From Burkholderiales bacterium (GTDB taxonomy: Bacteria; Pseudomonadota; Gammaproteobacteria; Burkholderiales; Casimicrobiaceae): DNA of 5,768 nucleotides. The translations under genes and the position numbers were made by a program. Location: the NCBI GenBank assembly GCA_025935435.1, contig JAICVH010000180.1, positions 1 to 5,768 of the forward strand, read 5' to 3'. The notes below the pieces were generated by a model. That model saw only the letters and a list, made by a program, of their open reading frames with translations, was not told where the DNA came from and made no database searches. This document shows, in pieces, positions 4,371 through 5,768 of this stretch; within the stretch, counting starts at the first letter, position 1, and every line of letters begins with the position of its first letter.

Positions 4371-5768
4371 TCAGTAGCTGCCCGGTGCGGCCAGGCTTTC
4401 GAAACGCGTGTATTCGCCGAGGAACGTCAGACGCACGGTGCCGATCGGTCCATTGCGCTGCTTGCCGATGATGATTTCGGCAACGCCCTTGTCCTGCGTT
4501 TCTGGGTTGTACACCTCGTCGCGATAGATGAAGACGATCACGTCGGCGTCCTGTTCAATCGCGCCCGAGTTATGACTGACGATCCCATCCGCGAGCCAGC
4601 ACGCAGGGCCTGGTACGGTCAGGTCGTAAACCTCCTGCTCGCCTGCCGGTTGGATGGCGGTGATCCTGTCCCAGAACAGGTCCGATTGGGCCCAACGAGC
4701 GAGTTCGGCATCGTTCAACACACGTGCATAGGAATTGAGGGTTCTCCGGCTCGGGGCAAACGCGAAGTGCGATTGGCCGCCGTAGGAAGTTCCCCGGGCC
4801 GCTGCCATTGCGCGTTGCGTCATTCCGGCGCGGTCCATTGCAGTCCTGACCGACCCGAAGACCTCGATCGGCAACGTGTCGGCGTTTGGGTTGGCGACGA
4901 TCCCATCAAGATGCTCGCGCAACAGGATGGCCGGTCCGGCGCGCGGTCCAAACCCGCCGACTTCTTCAACGAATCGGCGAAGCTGATCGGCGCCGCTGAC
5001 GTCCACAGCATGAACGGGGCGAGCTCCGCGTTGCAACGTCGTCCGAATGCGCGCCACGATTCCCAGGCGCAACAGCAGTGCCATCACATCGTGCGCGAGG
5101 CGCTCACTGCAGGTGCTGAAATACACGCGTGGAGCGCCGCGACTGCCCGGGCGCCGCAGCGAAATGCAGCCATCGGTCGCCCAAAGATGCTTGAGCAAGA
5201 GCGCGACCTGGCGACGAGCCAGCCGGAACACGTCGTGCGGCAAGCGCTTCTCATGCGAGCGCTGACCGAAAATGTCCATTGTCTTCAGCCACGCTCCGAC
5301 GCCCTTCGCATGCCAGCGATCACCATTGCCGGCGATCACGAGTTGATGCCATGCACCGCGACCGGCGTGTCGCGTTACCCGGCTGCCCATCGACGTTGCT
5401 GCTTCCCGGACGAGCGCACTGTTTTCTTCCGACGCCGTGCAATAGCGCAATGGCTGACCGACGAGGTAGCTTCCGTCGCCAACCAGGTGGCCGAGCAACG
5501 CGACTGCGTCATCGGTCCACTCGATCGCTGCCAAGGGCTCTGGCGTCGAACGTACGAGGGCGAGTCGATCTCCAGTGGCCAGGCTGCGGACTGCGCGCCA
5601 ACCATCATGCGCAAACAGTCGGTGCTCGCCCGTCGCGCAAACGGCGCGACCACTCGCGAGCGACACCTTGAACACCGGCTTCGTGCCTTTCGACCATATC
5701 CTTTCGCACCACGCCGTGGTCAGCCGCTGGTTCGCATCAATCGCGACGACTTGCGGTGTCGTCCCGAC
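4371..5768 (-). CDS. dnaB: Replicative DNA helicase DnaB, C-terminal part, interrupted by an intein
   Basis: The gene enters from the right edge and ends at TGA (4371-4373); the last 465 codons are visible. Only the final 65 (4374-4568) are helicase. They start SGAIEQDADVIVFIYRDEVY and continue through AEIIIGKQRNGPIGTVRLTF, a near-match to the E. coli DnaB C-terminus. The KQRNGPIG segment carries the basic residues that act in trans, including the arginine finger, on ATP bound at the neighbouring subunit of the hexamer. DnaB unwinds DNA at the replication fork and is essential. The remaining 400 visible codons are an in-frame intein. Without splicing, the helicase would be separated from its arginine finger, so viability should depend on protein splicing. 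A GTG at 5675 could be mistaken for a gene start, but the frame is open from it to the window edge and encodes more intein. The N-terminal and P-loop parts lie outside the window. Confidence 0.97.
   Translation of the reverse strand, partial: VGTTPQVVAIDANQRLTTAWCERIWSKGTKPVFKVSLASGRAVCATGEHRLFAHDGWRAVRSLATGDRLALVRSTPEPLAAIEWTDDAVALLGHLVGDGSYLVGQPLRYCTASEENSALVREAATSMGSRVTRHAGRGAWHQLVIAGNGDRWHAKGVGAWLKTMDIFGQRSHEKRLPHDVFRLARRQVALLLKHLWATDGCISLRRPGSRGAPRVYFSTCSERLAHDVMALLLRLGIVARIRTTLQRGARPVHAVDVSGADQLRRFVEEVGGFGPRAGPAILLREHLDGIVANPNADTLPIEVFGSVRTAMDRAGMTQRAMAAARGTSYGGQSHFAFAPSRRTLNSYARVLNDAELARWAQSDLFWDRITAIQPAGEQEVYDLTVPGPACWLADGIVSHNSGAIEQDADVIVFIYRDEVYNPETQDKGVAEIIIGKQRNGPIGTVRLTFLGEYTRFESLAAPGSY
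4569..5768 (-). other. DnaB intein with LAGLIDADG homing endonuclease (N-terminus outside window)
   Basis: At least 400 residues are visible, numbered here from the window edge. Splicing block B is GRAVCATGEHRLF, with the TxxH pair Thr46 and His49 (His codon 5622-5624). It is followed by GWRAVRSLATGDRLAL, typical of Hint domains. Block F is EVYDLTV (Asp382) and block G is GIVSHN, ending His399-Asn400, with Ser as the first C-extein residue: the normal set for Asn cyclisation and Ser-mediated splicing. The block F position usually held by His is Ala389 (GPACWLADG). The segment before block B (AIDANQRLTTAWCERIWSKGTKPVFK) fits the N-terminal Hint strands of other DnaB inteins. Block A, with the first Cys or Ser, lies off the edge, probably a few tens of residues away, giving an estimated total near 430. 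The assignment is firm; splicing activity is inferred. Confidence 0.96.
4660..5516 (-). other. Homing-endonuclease domain within the DnaB intein
   Basis: Two LAGLIDADG motifs are present: LLGHLVGDGSYL, with Asp98 (codon 5475-5477), and LLKHLWATDGCISL, with Asp199 (codon 5172-5174). They are about 100 residues apart, as expected for a monomeric two-motif enzyme. Both catalytic acids are intact and the frame has no break, so cleavage activity is plausible. Such enzymes cut intein-free dnaB alleles at the insertion site and so promote homing. Behind the second motif, about 4716-4853 encodes a region resembling a helix-turn-helix (AGMTQRAMAAARGTS, then APSRRTLNSYARVL), probably adding DNA contacts. 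Domain limits are approximate. Confidence 0.82.

Noticed and set aside
5673..5675. GTG as the start of a free-standing homing-endonuclease gene.
   Set aside because: The frame is open upstream to the window edge and encodes expected intein N-terminal strands. Downstream it runs without a stop into the DnaB C-extein, so this is an internal Val codon.

Overview
The window looks like a chromosomal segment from a high-GC betaproteobacterium, most likely Burkholderiales. That placement rests on the DnaB C-terminus, the PhoH-family C-terminus and the codon use. It is recognition from memory, not a computed classification. Two genes run on the plus strand from the left edge. Four closely packed genes run on the minus strand from the right edge, and the two sets converge near position 900.

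Left part, plus strand. Positions 1-420 hold the last 139 residues of a PhoH-family ATPase, cut by the window edge. After a 34-base gap comes a small secreted protein of unknown function (455-886). A TAAAAT hexamer lies so close to its ATG that the mRNA may be leaderless. Twenty-seven bases then separate its stop from the stop of the opposing minus-strand cluster, with no convincing terminator.

Right part, minus strand, in transcription order. First is the 3' part of dnaB, the replicative helicase (4371-5768, 5' end outside the window). At least 400 codons of it are an intein carrying a LAGLIDADG homing endonuclease; only the last 65 codons (4374-4568) are helicase. Next, with gaps of only 12 and 8 bases, come a SAM-dependent methyltransferase (3615-4358) and a three-part protein with an SEC-C zinc motif, TPR-like helices and a GT-B glycosyltransferase C-terminus (2059-3606). 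Last is a WbsX/GH99-like glycan enzyme (914-2062), joined to the previous gene by a 4-base ATGA overlap.

The last three genes form a compact glycan-building or glycan-modifying set, probably for a surface polysaccharide or a glycosylated protein. It sits directly behind dnaB with no room for a separate promoter in the junctions. The main points of interest are the dnaB intein (its insertion point inferred from the visible C-extein, its complete endonuclease motifs, and an Ala where the block F His is expected), the SEC-C/TPR/glycosyltransferase fusion, and the coupling of glycan genes to a replication helicase gene. I saw no RNA genes, CRISPR arrays, insertion sequences or origins. No gene-free stretch exceeds 35 bases.
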